Shown here piece after piece: positions 16,929-25,896 of a DNA stretch of 64,000 nt (positions are counted from its first letter, which is position 1; each line of letters begins with the position of its first letter). Made by a program: the position numbers and the translations under genes. Source of the DNA: Rhodococcus yunnanensis NBRC 103083. Lineage in GTDB: Bacteria; Actinomycetota; Actinomycetes; Mycobacteriales; Mycobacteriaceae. Below the pieces are notes generated by a model. It made no database searches and was not told the origin of the DNA. It saw only the letters and a list, made by a program, of their open reading frames with translations. Where the stretch lies: assembly GCF_001895005.1 (NCBI RefSeq), contig NZ_BCXH01000020.1, forward strand, positions 1-64,000, written 5' to 3'.

Positions 16929-17207
16929 CTACCGAGAGGGTTCTCGATATCGATCTACGATCACGGACGCGCGTGATGCGCGGCGGAAGCGTGTAGCTGG
17001 GGATGCCGTCTTGGCTGCCCAGGCCTGCGCCTGAACGGCCCGTTCGCCGCATTTACCTGCGGCAGCAATGAGGTTGTTGGCAGAATCCTGAGCTGCAGAC
17101 ATGCTTGCTGCAGGCATATGTGCAGCGGACATGCTGGGAACGGACAAGCGACCTCGTGCAACGACGACATCAGCGCCGATGTACTGGGCGACAAGTTGAT
17201 TCTTCAC
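16929..17207 (-). CDS. Leader ORF of whiB7 (92 codons)
   Basis: GTG start preceded by GAGGAGGTGGAG, a strong ribosome-binding site. The product starts with MKNQLVAQYIGADVVVARG and ends just before the attenuator hairpin; a small hairpin CGAGA/TCTCG overlaps its stop codon. Known whiB7 leaders contain an upstream ORF whose translation senses ribosome inhibition and controls the terminator. This ORF has the right place and signals but is longer than the mycobacterial ones, so it may also make a stable protein. I know no family for it. Confidence 0.65.
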   Translation of the reverse strand: MKNQLVAQYIGADVVVARGRLSVPSMSAAHMPAASMSAAQDSANNLIAAAGKCGERAVQAQAWAAKTASPATRFRRASRASVIVDRYREPSR

Positions 17208-17280
17208 GATTCTCCACCTCCTCATCTGAACTCGCTCCGGACACAATGCTCGCTCGCGGTCTCCCGTGAGCGGTGAAAAC

Positions 17281-17321
17281 AGACTAAACCCCACTGTCTG
17301 AACTGCACAAGTTATTTTCTA
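17281..17321 (-). promoter_or_regulatory. whiB7 promoter with upstream AT-rich WhiB7 site
   Basis: On the reverse strand: AT-rich AGAAAATAAC, then -35 TTGTGC (17310-17305), an 18-bp spacer and -10 TAGTCT (17286-17281). An AT-tract directly abutting the -35 is the hallmark of WhiB7-SigA-activated promoters, including whiB7's own. Transcription would start near 17275, giving a leader of about 500 nt. Confidence 0.75.
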
Positions 17322-17356
17322 CCTGGGGTTTCTCCGACATGTTCGATCCATCTCGG

Positions 17357-19486
17357 CTAATTGCTCGACGAATCGCGAACGACAGCCAAGACGTCCTCGC
17401 CGAACCGTTCGAGCTTCTTCGCGCCGATTCCGGGAATCGCGACGAGCCCACGATCGTCCTGAGGCTGCTGCTCGGCGATCGCCGTGAGAGTCGTATCGCT
17501 GAACACGACGTACGCAGGAACTTTCAGCTCGCGCGACTTGTCCAGTCGCCACGACTTCAACGCGTCGAGAAGGGCAACGTCGACGTCCGACGGGTGGCTC
17601 TCACATCGCCCCAACATGGTCGCTGCGGTGCCGATCAACGGCTTGCCGCACAGACGGCACTTCGGTGCGGACTTCTTCGTCGTCGGCGTCGCAATGCGAG
17701 AAGCTGGGGAATCCTCCGGGATCAGACCGTTGAGGAACCTCGACCGCCGCCGCGACTTCCGGCCGCCTTCGTTTCGAGCGAGCGCCCACGACAGATGCAA
17801 GTGTTCACGAGCCCGCGTCACACCGACGTAGAGCAGACGACGCTCTTCTTCCACTGCGGCGTCGTTGTCGGCGCTCGGATCGTTGCTGAGCGCATGCGAA
17901 ATCGGCAGGGTTCCGTCGGCGAGGCCGACTATGAACACCGCATCCCACTCGAGACCCTTCGCTGCGTGCAGTGACGCCAGCGTCACTCCCTGGACGACCG
18001 GAGGGTGCCGCGCCTCGGCGCGCGCGGCCAGTTCACTCAATAGTCGATCGAGATCGAGGTCCGGATCCTGCCCGACCAATTCCTCGGCGACCTGTACCAG
18101 TCCACCGAGCGACGCCCACTTCTCACGGGCCTGTGCACCTGCCGGTTCGGTCGCGGTCAGACCGAGAGGCGCGAGCACAGCGCGCACGAGCGACGGAAGA
18201 CCAACGCCCGATCTGGACTCCTCGGGGAGGTCGTCGCGCCCGGAAGCAGAACGCAGAGCCGAGATGCCCTGACGCACTTCGGGTCTGTTGAAGAATCCCT
18301 CACCTCCGCGGACCTGGTACGGAATCCCCGCATCCGTCAACGCCTTCTCGTGAACTTCGGACTGAGCGTTGATGCGGTAGAGCACAGCGATCTCCGCAGG
18401 TTCGACACCCTTGGATATCAGCCGCTTGATCGCCCGCGCCACCCCGTCAGCCTCTGCCGGTTCATCGTCGTACTCGAAGAAATCAGGCTCCGGTCCTGGC
18501 TGCCGCTGGCCGATCAACTGCAGCCGCGTGCCTGCGATTCTGCCGCGCGCGGCACCGATGACTCGGTTGGCCAGTGAGACGACTTCGGGCGTCGAACGGT
18601 AGTCACGTTCGAGCCGGACGACCGTTGCATCAGGAAAGCGGCGGGAGAAGTCGAGGAGGTAGCGCGGAGTCGCACCGGTGAACGAGTAGATCGTCTGATT
18701 CGCGTCTCCGACCACCGTCAGATCGTCTCGCTCGCCCAGCCACGCATCGAGAACGCGCTGCTGCAGAGGCGTCACGTCCTGATACTCGTCCACGACGAAA
18801 CAGCGGTACCGCTCGCGGAACTCGTCCGCGACTGCCGAATGTTCCTCGAGGGCTGCGGCTGTGTGGAGCAGCAGATCGTCGAAGTCCAGCAGCATTCCAT
18901 CACCGCCGTGCGTCTTGAGCTCTTCGTAGCCCGCGTACACGGACGCGACCTTGGCAGCATCCATGGGAACTTCACGGCGAATCCGAGCCGTGACGGCCGG
19001 ATAGTCCTCGGGTGCAACGAGCGAGCCCTTTGCCCATTCGATCTCACCGGCGAGATCGCGGACCGAATCGGTGGACGTGGATACACCCGCTCGGTGAGCC
19101 GACTGGCTGACCAGAGCGAATTTTCGATCGAGAAGTTGCCAACCGGTGTCTCCGACGACCTGTGGCCAGAAATACTTGAGCTGCCTCAGAGCCGCGGCGT
19201 GGAACGTGCGAGCCTGCACCGGAGGACCTTCACCGCCCACTCCGAGCTCACGCAGACGACCACGCATCTCCCCTGCTGCACGCGCAGTGAAGGTTACTGC
19301 CAACACCTGCCCTGCCGAGACGTGACCTGCGGAAACGAGGTGGGCGATGCGTCGAGTGATGGTACGTGTCTTGCCAGTTCCTGCGCCCGCGAGCACACAC
19401 ACGGGCCCACGCGGCGCAGAGACGGCAGCGGACTGTTCGGGATCCAACCCGGCGATTGCGGAGTCCACTGGCATGCGGACCATCAT
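17357..19486 (-). CDS. uvrD2: UvrD2 DNA helicase (SF1A, with HRDC domain)
   Basis: 709 aa (M. tuberculosis UvrD2 is about 700). Walker A AGAGTGKTRT (about 35-45), DEYQD Walker B, GDANQTIYSF, and the motif VI region YVGVTRAREHLHL. It is followed by a tetracysteine-type segment beginning CRLCGKPL and a C-terminal HRDC domain (LKSWRLDKSRELKVPAYVVFSD). A 3'-to-5' helicase that is essential in mycobacteria. The start is the ATG at 19486, five bases after AGGTG; the longer frame runs into the divergent mrx1 gene. Confidence 0.94.
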   Translation of the reverse strand: MMVRMPVDSAIAGLDPEQSAAVSAPRGPVCVLAGAGTGKTRTITRRIAHLVSAGHVSAGQVLAVTFTARAAGEMRGRLRELGVGGEGPPVQARTFHAAALRQLKYFWPQVVGDTGWQLLDRKFALVSQSAHRAGVSTSTDSVRDLAGEIEWAKGSLVAPEDYPAVTARIRREVPMDAAKVASVYAGYEELKTHGGDGMLLDFDDLLLHTAAALEEHSAVADEFRERYRCFVVDEYQDVTPLQQRVLDAWLGERDDLTVVGDANQTIYSFTGATPRYLLDFSRRFPDATVVRLERDYRSTPEVVSLANRVIGAARGRIAGTRLQLIGQRQPGPEPDFFEYDDEPAEADGVARAIKRLISKGVEPAEIAVLYRINAQSEVHEKALTDAGIPYQVRGGEGFFNRPEVRQGISALRSASGRDDLPEESRSGVGLPSLVRAVLAPLGLTATEPAGAQAREKWASLGGLVQVAEELVGQDPDLDLDRLLSELAARAEARHPPVVQGVTLASLHAAKGLEWDAVFIVGLADGTLPISHALSNDPSADNDAAVEEERRLLYVGVTRAREHLHLSWALARNEGGRKSRRRSRFLNGLIPEDSPASRIATPTTKKSAPKCRLCGKPLIGTAATMLGRCESHPSDVDVALLDALKSWRLDKSRELKVPAYVVFSDTTLTAIAEQQPQDDRGLVAIPGIGAKKLERFGEDVLAVVRDSSSN

Positions 19487-19574
19487 GTCAGCACCTACCG
19501 ACACTGCCGGAGGCCGGCCACACGGGGCGAGATCACCCGGAACAAGTGGCGAGCGAAGGGTGTTGAATGCGATC

Positions 19575-19847
19575 GTGACCACACCCGAGAACGCCGCAGC
19601 CCTGAACGCCGCAGCCCTGACCATCTACTCCACCACATGGTGCGGGTACTGCCGACGGCTGAAGACTCAGCTCGACGAGGCGGGCATCACCTACGCCGAG
19701 ATCGACATCGAACAGCATCCCGAGGCTGCCGAGTTCGTCGGCAGCGTGAACGGCGGTAACCACGTGGTACCGACGGTGCTCTACGCGGACGGCTCGACGG
19801 CAACCAATCCAACGCTGGCGGCGGTCAAGAGCGCACTGTCGCTCTGA
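19575..19847 (+). CDS. mrx1: Mycoredoxin (glutaredoxin-like, Mrx1)
   Basis: 90-aa thioredoxin-fold oxidoreductase that uses mycothiol. The redox motif is CGYC (C23, C26) in STTWCGYCRRLK, with EFVGSVNGG and the cis-Pro in VVPTV. Compared with M. tuberculosis Mrx1 it has about ten extra N-terminal residues. The GTG at 19575 is chosen; a TTG at 19563 after GAAGGG is an alternative. It is divergent from uvrD2 (88-bp gap) and convergent with nudC across a long hairpin. Confidence 0.93.
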   Translation: MTTPENAAALNAAALTIYSTTWCGYCRRLKTQLDEAGITYAEIDIEQHPEAAEFVGSVNGGNHVVPTVLYADGSTATNPTLAAVKSALSL

Positions 19848-19850
19848 GAC

Positions 19851-19895
19851 CGTGATCGGCCGCGGCCAGGACGTGTCCGGGCCGTGGCCGTCACG
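19851..19895. terminator. Hairpin between mrx1 and nudC
   Basis: CGTGA-CGGC-GCGGCC on the left pairs with GGGCCG-GGCCG-TCACG on the right, with one or two mismatches. The right arm overlaps the nudC stop codon. It serves both convergent genes. Confidence 0.65.
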
Positions 19896-20793
19896 CGCCT
19901 GCGGCCCAGGCCTCCAACATTCCACGAGCAATGGAGATGGAGCCGGGTAGCAGTAGCCGCGCGTCCGAATCCACGGCCCAGTCCCCCAGCTTCAACGCGG
20001 ACTGTACGTCGGCGCGGTCGAACCAGTGCGCCTCCGCGATCTCCCCGTCGAGGAATTGCAGCGGGGCTTCGGGATCTGCGGTCGCCGAGAATCCGAGCAT
20101 GATCGAACGAGGGAACGGCCACGGCTGGCTACCGAGGTAGGTGATGTCGGACACCGAGATGCCGACTTCCTCCTTGATCTCACGCGCGACGCACGTTTCC
20201 AGCGACTCGCCTGCCTCGACGAAACCGGCGAGCACCGAGAATCGACGCTCCGGCCAGGCGGGTGCCCGTGCCAACAGCACGCGGTCGCCGCCGTCGTGCA
20301 CCAAGCAGATCACCGCGGGGTCGGTTCGCGGAAACTCCTCGTGTCCGTTCGACGTACTCGTCCGCGACCAACCTGCCGACGTCGGCGTGGTCGCTGCCCC
20401 GTCGATCGCGCTGAAACTCGCCCCCGCATGCCAATTCAGAATCGCGAGAGCACTGGTCAGGATGGACAGCTCGGTCTCGTCGAGGAATTCTGCAAAAGTG
20501 CGTAAGTCGGCTAATTTTCCGGTGAGTACACCGACACGTTTGGTCCACAGGTGGCGGCCCTCGTGAACACCGAGGAACACCGCGTCCAGCGCGGGTTCGG
20601 CAGCGATATCGGTGGCCGATACGTACACGATTCCGGAATCGTCGACGCGAAGCTGACCGCGATGGTCGATTTCGAGGACGCGCGCAGTGGGCCACCCCGC
20701 ACGCAACGCCTCGGAGTCCTTACGCAATTCCTCGGCTCGGTGCAACGGAGACCTGGACAGCAGAGGCGGTGAAGAAAGCTCGAATCGTGGCAC
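19891..20793 (-). CDS. nudC: NADH pyrophosphatase NudC (Nudix)
   Basis: 300 aa. The Nudix box GFVEAGESLETCVAREIKEE fits GX5EX7REUXEEXGU, and the NADH-specific SQPWPFPRS motif follows. Hydrolyses NAD(H) and probably NAD-capped RNA. The four zinc cysteines of E. coli NudC are missing, as in the mycobacterial enzyme. The start is uncertain: GTG 20793 (VPRFELSSPPLLSR) or TTG 20799; both match the family N-terminus and neither has a clear RBS. The same-strand K+ channel gene ends 48 bp upstream. Confidence 0.92.
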   Translation of the reverse strand: MPRFELSSPPLLSRSPLHRAEELRKDSEALRAGWPTARVLEIDHRGQLRVDDSGIVYVSATDIAAEPALDAVFLGVHEGRHLWTKRVGVLTGKLADLRTFAEFLDETELSILTSALAILNWHAGASFSAIDGAATTPTSAGWSRTSTSNGHEEFPRTDPAVICLVHDGGDRVLLARAPAWPERRFSVLAGFVEAGESLETCVAREIKEEVGISVSDITYLGSQPWPFPRSIMLGFSATADPEAPLQFLDGEIAEAHWFDRADVQSALKLGDWAVDSDARLLLPGSISIARGMLEAWAAGA

Positions 20794-20840
20794 GTTCAAG
20801 ACACTATCGCGGCCGGGACCGAAGTCCGATTCTCGTGTGG

Positions 20841-21884
20841 TCACTCGCCGACCCGACGGATGTACAGCAGCCTGTCGGTGGCCTCGACGGCGTCGACCTC
20901 GGGAGAACCGACCCGGAAGAGTTTGCCCCCTCGAACGACACCGAGAACGATGTCGGTCAGGTGTCTGGGTGATCCCCCGACCTCGTCGCGTTCGACTTCC
21001 CGTTCGGCGATCGCAAATCCCGCTTCGGGTGTCAGAAGGTCCTCGATCATCTCCACGACGCTCGGAGTCGAAGTCGCGATGCCCAGCAACCGACCAGCGG
21101 TCTCCGAGGACACCACCACCGAATCCGCGCCCGACTGCCGCAGCAGATGAGTGTTCTCGGCCTCCCTGATCGCGGCGACGATCTTCGCCTTCGGTGCAAT
21201 CTCTCGTGCGGTCAGCGTCACGAGGACCGCGGTGTCGTCGCGATTGGTCGCGACGATGATCGCTGCCGCATGCTGGGCGCCCGTGAGCCTGAGAACGTCG
21301 GACTTCGTGGCCGATCCGTGCACGGTGACCAACCCCATGTTCGACGCCGTGTCCAACACGGTCTGGTCGGTGTCCACGACGACGATCTCCGATGCCGGAA
21401 CGCCGTCCCCGAGCATCGCATCGACGGCGGTGCGGCCTTTGGTTCCGAAACCTATGACCACGGTGTGATTGCGCACGCTGCGCCTCCATCGCTGAATTTT
21501 GAATGCCTGCCGCGACCGCTCGGTGAGTACCGCGAGCGTCGTCCCGACCAACAAGATGAGGAAAAAGATTCGAAGTGGAGTGATGACGAGGATGTTCACC
21601 AGACGTGCGGACGGCGCGATGGGTGTGATGTCGCCGTATCCGGTGGTCGACAGCGAGACCGTCGCGTAGTACAGCGCATCCAGGAACGACAACTCGTTGT
21701 CCTGCGCGTCGCGGTAACCGTCGCGGTCGATGTAGACGATGAGGGCGGCAAGCAACAGAGCGCCGAGTGCAACGAGGATGCGCCGGTAGATCGCCCGCCA
21801 CGGGCTGCTCTGCAATTCAGGGACACGGAGCACTCCTACCAGTGCGAAGTCCGGCTTGTCCGTCAGTGTGTCGCCGTCGCTCAT
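20841..21884 (-). CDS. Two-TM potassium channel with RCK (TrkA-N/TrkA-C) domain
   Basis: 347 aa. TM1 lies at about 35-51, the selectivity filter STTGYGD at 79-85 and TM2 at about 95-117. An NAD-binding RCK Rossmann domain follows (VVIGFGTKGRTAVDAML) and then a TrkA-C-like C-terminal domain. A ligand-gated K+ conductance, ortholog of Rv3200c. The start is ATG 21884 (MSDGDTLTD); AGGTAGGT lies 13 bases upstream, rather far, and an ATG eight codons earlier is possible. Confidence 0.92.
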   Translation of the reverse strand: MSDGDTLTDKPDFALVGVLRVPELQSSPWRAIYRRILVALGALLLAALIVYIDRDGYRDAQDNELSFLDALYYATVSLSTTGYGDITPIAPSARLVNILVITPLRIFFLILLVGTTLAVLTERSRQAFKIQRWRRSVRNHTVVIGFGTKGRTAVDAMLGDGVPASEIVVVDTDQTVLDTASNMGLVTVHGSATKSDVLRLTGAQHAAAIIVATNRDDTAVLVTLTAREIAPKAKIVAAIREAENTHLLRQSGADSVVVSSETAGRLLGIATSTPSVVEMIEDLLTPEAGFAIAEREVERDEVGGSPRHLTDIVLGVVRGGKLFRVGSPEVDAVEATDRLLYIRRVGE

Positions 21885-22060
21885 GCGAGCCCGCAACCTA
21901 CCTGCCACTTGGCCTACCTATGTCGAGATGGTTCACGGCTGGCAGCGTAACCCCCTTCGACGATTTCTTAGCGTTCGCCGGCGATCTCGTTTCGCGGCCG
22001 AGCTGTTCGTGGCCGAACTCAGCACACCGCTTTCGCATCCTCGTGTGGCACGGTGTACCC

Positions 22061-22447
22061 ATGACACAGCACAAGAGCCAGGGCGCAGCACTTCGTCTCG
22101 CCGTGTTGCTGGGGGGCGCAGGAGTGTTTCATTTCGTAAGGCCTGCATTCTTCGACGATCAGGTGCCGACGGCTCTGCCCGGCGCAGCACGGACCTACAC
22201 GGTCGTCTCGGGCATCGCCGAGCTCGGTGTCGCCGCCACTCTGGCCATCCCTCGTACGCGCCGCCTCGGTGGTGCACTGGCCGCTGCGCTGTTCGTCGCG
22301 GTCTTCCCCGCCAACATCGACTTCGCGCGACGCGCCGTGCAGAATCCCACAACCCCGTTTGCAACAAAGGCAGCCGTTCTCGCGCGACTTCCGCTTCAGA
22401 TTCCGTTGGTCACCGAGTCGCTGAAGGCACGGCGTAACGCCCCTTGA
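22061..22447 (+). CDS. DoxX-like small membrane protein
   Basis: 128 aa with four predicted membrane helices (LRLAVLLGGAGVFHF; TYTVVSGIAELGVAATLAI; LGGALAAALFVAVFP; a C-terminal helix) and the FHFVRPAFF motif near residue 25 that is typical of the DoxX/MauE-like group. Function unknown. Its last 52 bp overlap the 3' end of adnB on the other strand, so both transcripts are complementary there. Confidence 0.75.
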   Translation: MTQHKSQGAALRLAVLLGGAGVFHFVRPAFFDDQVPTALPGAARTYTVVSGIAELGVAATLAIPRTRRLGGALAAALFVAVFPANIDFARRAVQNPTTPFATKAAVLARLPLQIPLVTESLKARRNAP

Positions 22448-25400
22448 TCTCCTGATTCGGTACCGAATTCGACGGCTTCGGTGCCTTCGATGAGCGCAGC
22501 GAGGGCATCGACTCCCGGCAGCGCGTCCGGTGCGACGGTGCGCCCACTGCGGACGTAGTGGAATGCTGCCCGCACCTTGTCCAGGGGAACTGGATCGGCA
22601 GAAGACGCCGACATCAGCTCGGCCCACGCAATCCGATAGGCAGCCAGCTGCATCACCACCGACTTCTCCTCCGACGCGGTCGGCTGCTTGCCGGTCTTCC
22701 AGTCGACGACCGTCCAGCCTCCGTCGGGGTCCGCGAACACGGCATCGATCCGCCCGCGCAACACCGTTCCTGCGACGGAAGTCTCGAACGGCACCTCGAC
22801 TTCGATTGGGCTGCGCAGCGACCAATCGGATTCGAGAAACGCGTGCTGCAACGTCTCCAGGTCCACATCGGCCGCCGCGTCGGTGTCGGCGGATCCCGGT
22901 AGTTCGTCGAGATCGAGCAGTCTCGTGGCACCGAAGCGCCGTTCGATCCACGCATGGAACGCTGTCCCCCTGCGCGCCAGGGGGTTCGGAGGAAACGGCA
23001 GCGGTCTACGCAGCCTCGACGCGAGAGCATCTGGATCCGCAGCGAGATCGACCAACTGACTCACGGACAGATGCGCAGGCAGAGGAACATCGATGGTGGA
23101 CCGCGATCTCTCGTCTCGCTCGGTGAGCAGCGCATCGACATCGGCCGCCCAGCTCTCGGGGTCGGTATCGACATCAGCGTCCTGCGTGTCGACTTCTGGT
23201 TCGACCTCGGCTTCTGGTCCGACCTCGGCCTCTGATCCGCCGTGCGCCAGCCCAGCGAGAGCCTCGACAACCGCGGATGCCCCCGATTCCACGGCATTGC
23301 GCCGAAGTCCGAGTGGATCGCGCGGCCACAGTGCCGAATGCGGCTCTGCGCTCAGTGGATTGACCGCACCGTCGTCGGGCGCAGACGCCCACTCGTGCAC
23401 GACGGCCACTGGATCGGCGCCAGTGCGCGCTCGGTCGTCGACGAGCGACTTCAGCTCGTCGAGGAATTCCGAAGGCCCGCGGGGCTTGCTACTGGTCTCG
23501 TCCCAGTGATGCGCAGAGACGAGCAACACCCGTTCGGTTCGAGTGAGCGCCACGTAGAACAGACGGCGGTCTTCGGCCAGTCGCCGTCGCGCGAGCGCAT
23601 CCTTGTGTCGGTCCACGGCCTCCTGGAGATCCTTGCGGTTGTAGACCTCGTCGAGGTCCAGAACGGGAACCCCTTCGGATCCCTCGCCCTCTTGTGCTCG
23701 GTCTCCACGGAGAGGGGGAGGCAGCTCGGCCATCGCACCGAGCCACGTCGAGGACGCCGTCGACGAGGGAAAGACGCCTTTCGAGACATGCGGCACTGCA
23801 ACTACTTCCCATTCCAACCCCTTGGCGGAATGCACCGTGAGCACCTGAACTCGATGAGGTGCGACCTCGACCTCGCCGGGAGCCAAACCGTTCTCGACGG
23901 TCTCTGCTGCCGCGAGGAACGACAGGAATCCGGTGACGGTCGCCGTCGGGTTGTCGGCGTAGTCCGCCACCACGGCGGCGAACTCGTCGAGATGTTCGCG
24001 GCCGACCGATCCGCTGGACGAATACGACGTCCGCGCCTGCGCTTCGACGCCGATGCCCATGAGTCGTTCGATGTCGGCGGCGAGTTCGGTCAGCGGCTGA
24101 CCTATGCGTCCACGCAGAATGTGCAACTCCGTCGCCAAGGCGGTGATTCGGCGATATCCGACCTCGGAGTACCTTTCGGGGCGTCCGGGATCGGAGATGG
24201 CGTCGGCAAGTCCGGCCTCCTCGGACAGCTCGCCTGGCAACGAACTCTCCAACGCTGCGTCGAGAGCTGCAGTGTCAGCGACGCTACCGGCTGTGCCGTA
24301 ACCTCCTCGGATCCCGAGTTCTCGTGCTCGTTGCGACAGCGCAGCGAGATCCGCTGCGCCGATCTGCCATCTCGATCCGGTGAGTATCCGCATCGCCGCA
24401 CTCCCTGCGAGCGGGTCGGCGACGAGCCTGAGCATGGCGATGACGTCGGCTATCTCGGGAATGTGCAACAGTCCCCCGAGTCCGACCACTTCGACGGGAA
24501 GTCCATGTGCGCGTAGCACTTCGGCGATCGGCTCCGCATCGGCGTTGCGACGCACCAGCACGGCAGCGGTCGGTGGTGGCCTGTTGGCGCCCAGGGCCGC
24601 GCGGTACTCGGCCGCAATGCGCTCGGCGATCCATTCGCGTTCGTCCAGAACTGTCACCGAGACCGACAACGCAACGTCACCGGGCGTTGCTCCGGGACGA
24701 GCACGCAGGGTCTGTACCGGCACGCCGGTCTGCCGGAGCGGAGCGGTCACCAGATTGGCCAGTTCGAGTGCTTCGGGCGGATTCCGCCAGCTCGTCAGCA
24801 ACTCGAGTCGAGGAGCTGGATCGCCGCCGGACAACGGAAAGTCCGTTGCGAATCGTGGCAGGTTCGCGGCCGACGCGCCGCGCCATCCGTAGATGGACTG
24901 CATCGGATCACCGACTGCGGTGAGCGCAAGCGTCGGGTCGGCCCCGCCACCGAACAGCGACGACAGCAGCACGCGTTGTGCGTGGCCAGTGTCCTGATAT
25001 TCGTCGAGCAGGACGAGCCGGAATCTCTCGCGCTCCGCGCGCCCCACGTCGGCGTGATCTGCAGCCACCCGTGCCGCGAGTGACATCTGACTGCCGAAAT
25101 CGAGTGCACCCTCCCGGCGCAAGGTCTGAGCGAGACGTTCGACCAAGGGCAACAACGCAACCCGCTTGTGCTGGGCGTCGAGGATGTTCAGCAATTCCTT
25201 GGTCGGCCCGCCGCGCTGGCCTGGCCCAGGACCCAAGGTATGGACGAGCTTGTCCAGATCGGTGTGGGCCTCGCGTAGGTCATCGGGGTCGACGAGGTGC
25301 TCGGCCAGCTGCCCGGACAGCGCCAGTACCGCCTCGGTGATCGACGTGGGGTTCCGATCCGTGTCGAGGTCACCGTCCCAAGTGCTCACGACCCGGTGCG

Positions 25401-25896
25401 CAAGTTGCCACAGCTCCGTCTCGGACAGCAGCATCGCCGACGGTTCGATCGGAAGGAGCAGACCGTGCTCGGTCAGCAATCTGCCCGCGTAGGAATGGTA
25501 CGTGCTGACTTCCGGTTCCCCGCTCAGAATGCGTTCGCGCAGCTGCAGACTCGGGTCGAGTGCACGCACGAGGTCGGATCCGGCCAACCGGGCGAGCCGC
25601 GCTCTGATGCGGGATGTCAGTTGCTGTGCCGCTTTCCTGGTGAAGGTCAGACCGAGAACTGCATCGGGGTCGACGAATTCGTTGGCGACCATCCACACCA
25701 CTCGCGCCGCCATCGTCTCGGTCTTGCCTGCCCCCGCTCCGGCAACGACGAGGGTCGGCCCTTGCGGTGAGGCGATGACCGCGGCCTGCTCCTCGGTCGG
25801 TGGATGCTTCTGGCCGAGTGCCCGCGCCAATTCGATCGGATCTATTCGCGCGGCGCGCGGCTCGGCGCGGCGGTCGGCGGCCGTGCGGGGACTCAT
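22396..25896 (-). CDS. adnB: AdnB: helicase-nuclease subunit of the AdnAB end-resection motor
   Basis: 1166 aa. N-terminal UvrD-like motor: Q-motif PPTEEQAAVI, Walker A AGAGAGKTETMAARV, DEYQDT, GDPMQSIYGWRGA. The C-terminal RecB-family nuclease carries VVDWKTGKQP and QLAAYRIAW. With AdnA it unwinds and resects double-strand breaks and is the mycobacterial counterpart of RecBCD/AddAB. The ATG at 25896 overlaps the adnA stop (ATGA), so translation is coupled. The acidic linker near residues 870-920 (EAEVGPEAEVEPEVD) is repetitive. Confidence 0.95.
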   Translation of the reverse strand: MSPRTAADRRAEPRAARIDPIELARALGQKHPPTEEQAAVIASPQGPTLVVAGAGAGKTETMAARVVWMVANEFVDPDAVLGLTFTRKAAQQLTSRIRARLARLAGSDLVRALDPSLQLRERILSGEPEVSTYHSYAGRLLTEHGLLLPIEPSAMLLSETELWQLAHRVVSTWDGDLDTDRNPTSITEAVLALSGQLAEHLVDPDDLREAHTDLDKLVHTLGPGPGQRGGPTKELLNILDAQHKRVALLPLVERLAQTLRREGALDFGSQMSLAARVAADHADVGRAERERFRLVLLDEYQDTGHAQRVLLSSLFGGGADPTLALTAVGDPMQSIYGWRGASAANLPRFATDFPLSGGDPAPRLELLTSWRNPPEALELANLVTAPLRQTGVPVQTLRARPGATPGDVALSVSVTVLDEREWIAERIAAEYRAALGANRPPPTAAVLVRRNADAEPIAEVLRAHGLPVEVVGLGGLLHIPEIADVIAMLRLVADPLAGSAAMRILTGSRWQIGAADLAALSQRARELGIRGGYGTAGSVADTAALDAALESSLPGELSEEAGLADAISDPGRPERYSEVGYRRITALATELHILRGRIGQPLTELAADIERLMGIGVEAQARTSYSSSGSVGREHLDEFAAVVADYADNPTATVTGFLSFLAAAETVENGLAPGEVEVAPHRVQVLTVHSAKGLEWEVVAVPHVSKGVFPSSTASSTWLGAMAELPPPLRGDRAQEGEGSEGVPVLDLDEVYNRKDLQEAVDRHKDALARRRLAEDRRLFYVALTRTERVLLVSAHHWDETSSKPRGPSEFLDELKSLVDDRARTGADPVAVVHEWASAPDDGAVNPLSAEPHSALWPRDPLGLRRNAVESGASAVVEALAGLAHGGSEAEVGPEAEVEPEVDTQDADVDTDPESWAADVDALLTERDERSRSTIDVPLPAHLSVSQLVDLAADPDALASRLRRPLPFPPNPLARRGTAFHAWIERRFGATRLLDLDELPGSADTDAAADVDLETLQHAFLESDWSLRSPIEVEVPFETSVAGTVLRGRIDAVFADPDGGWTVVDWKTGKQPTASEEKSVVMQLAAYRIAWAELMSASSADPVPLDKVRAAFHYVRSGRTVAPDALPGVDALAALIEGTEAVEFGTESGDQGALRRAFSDSVTNGI

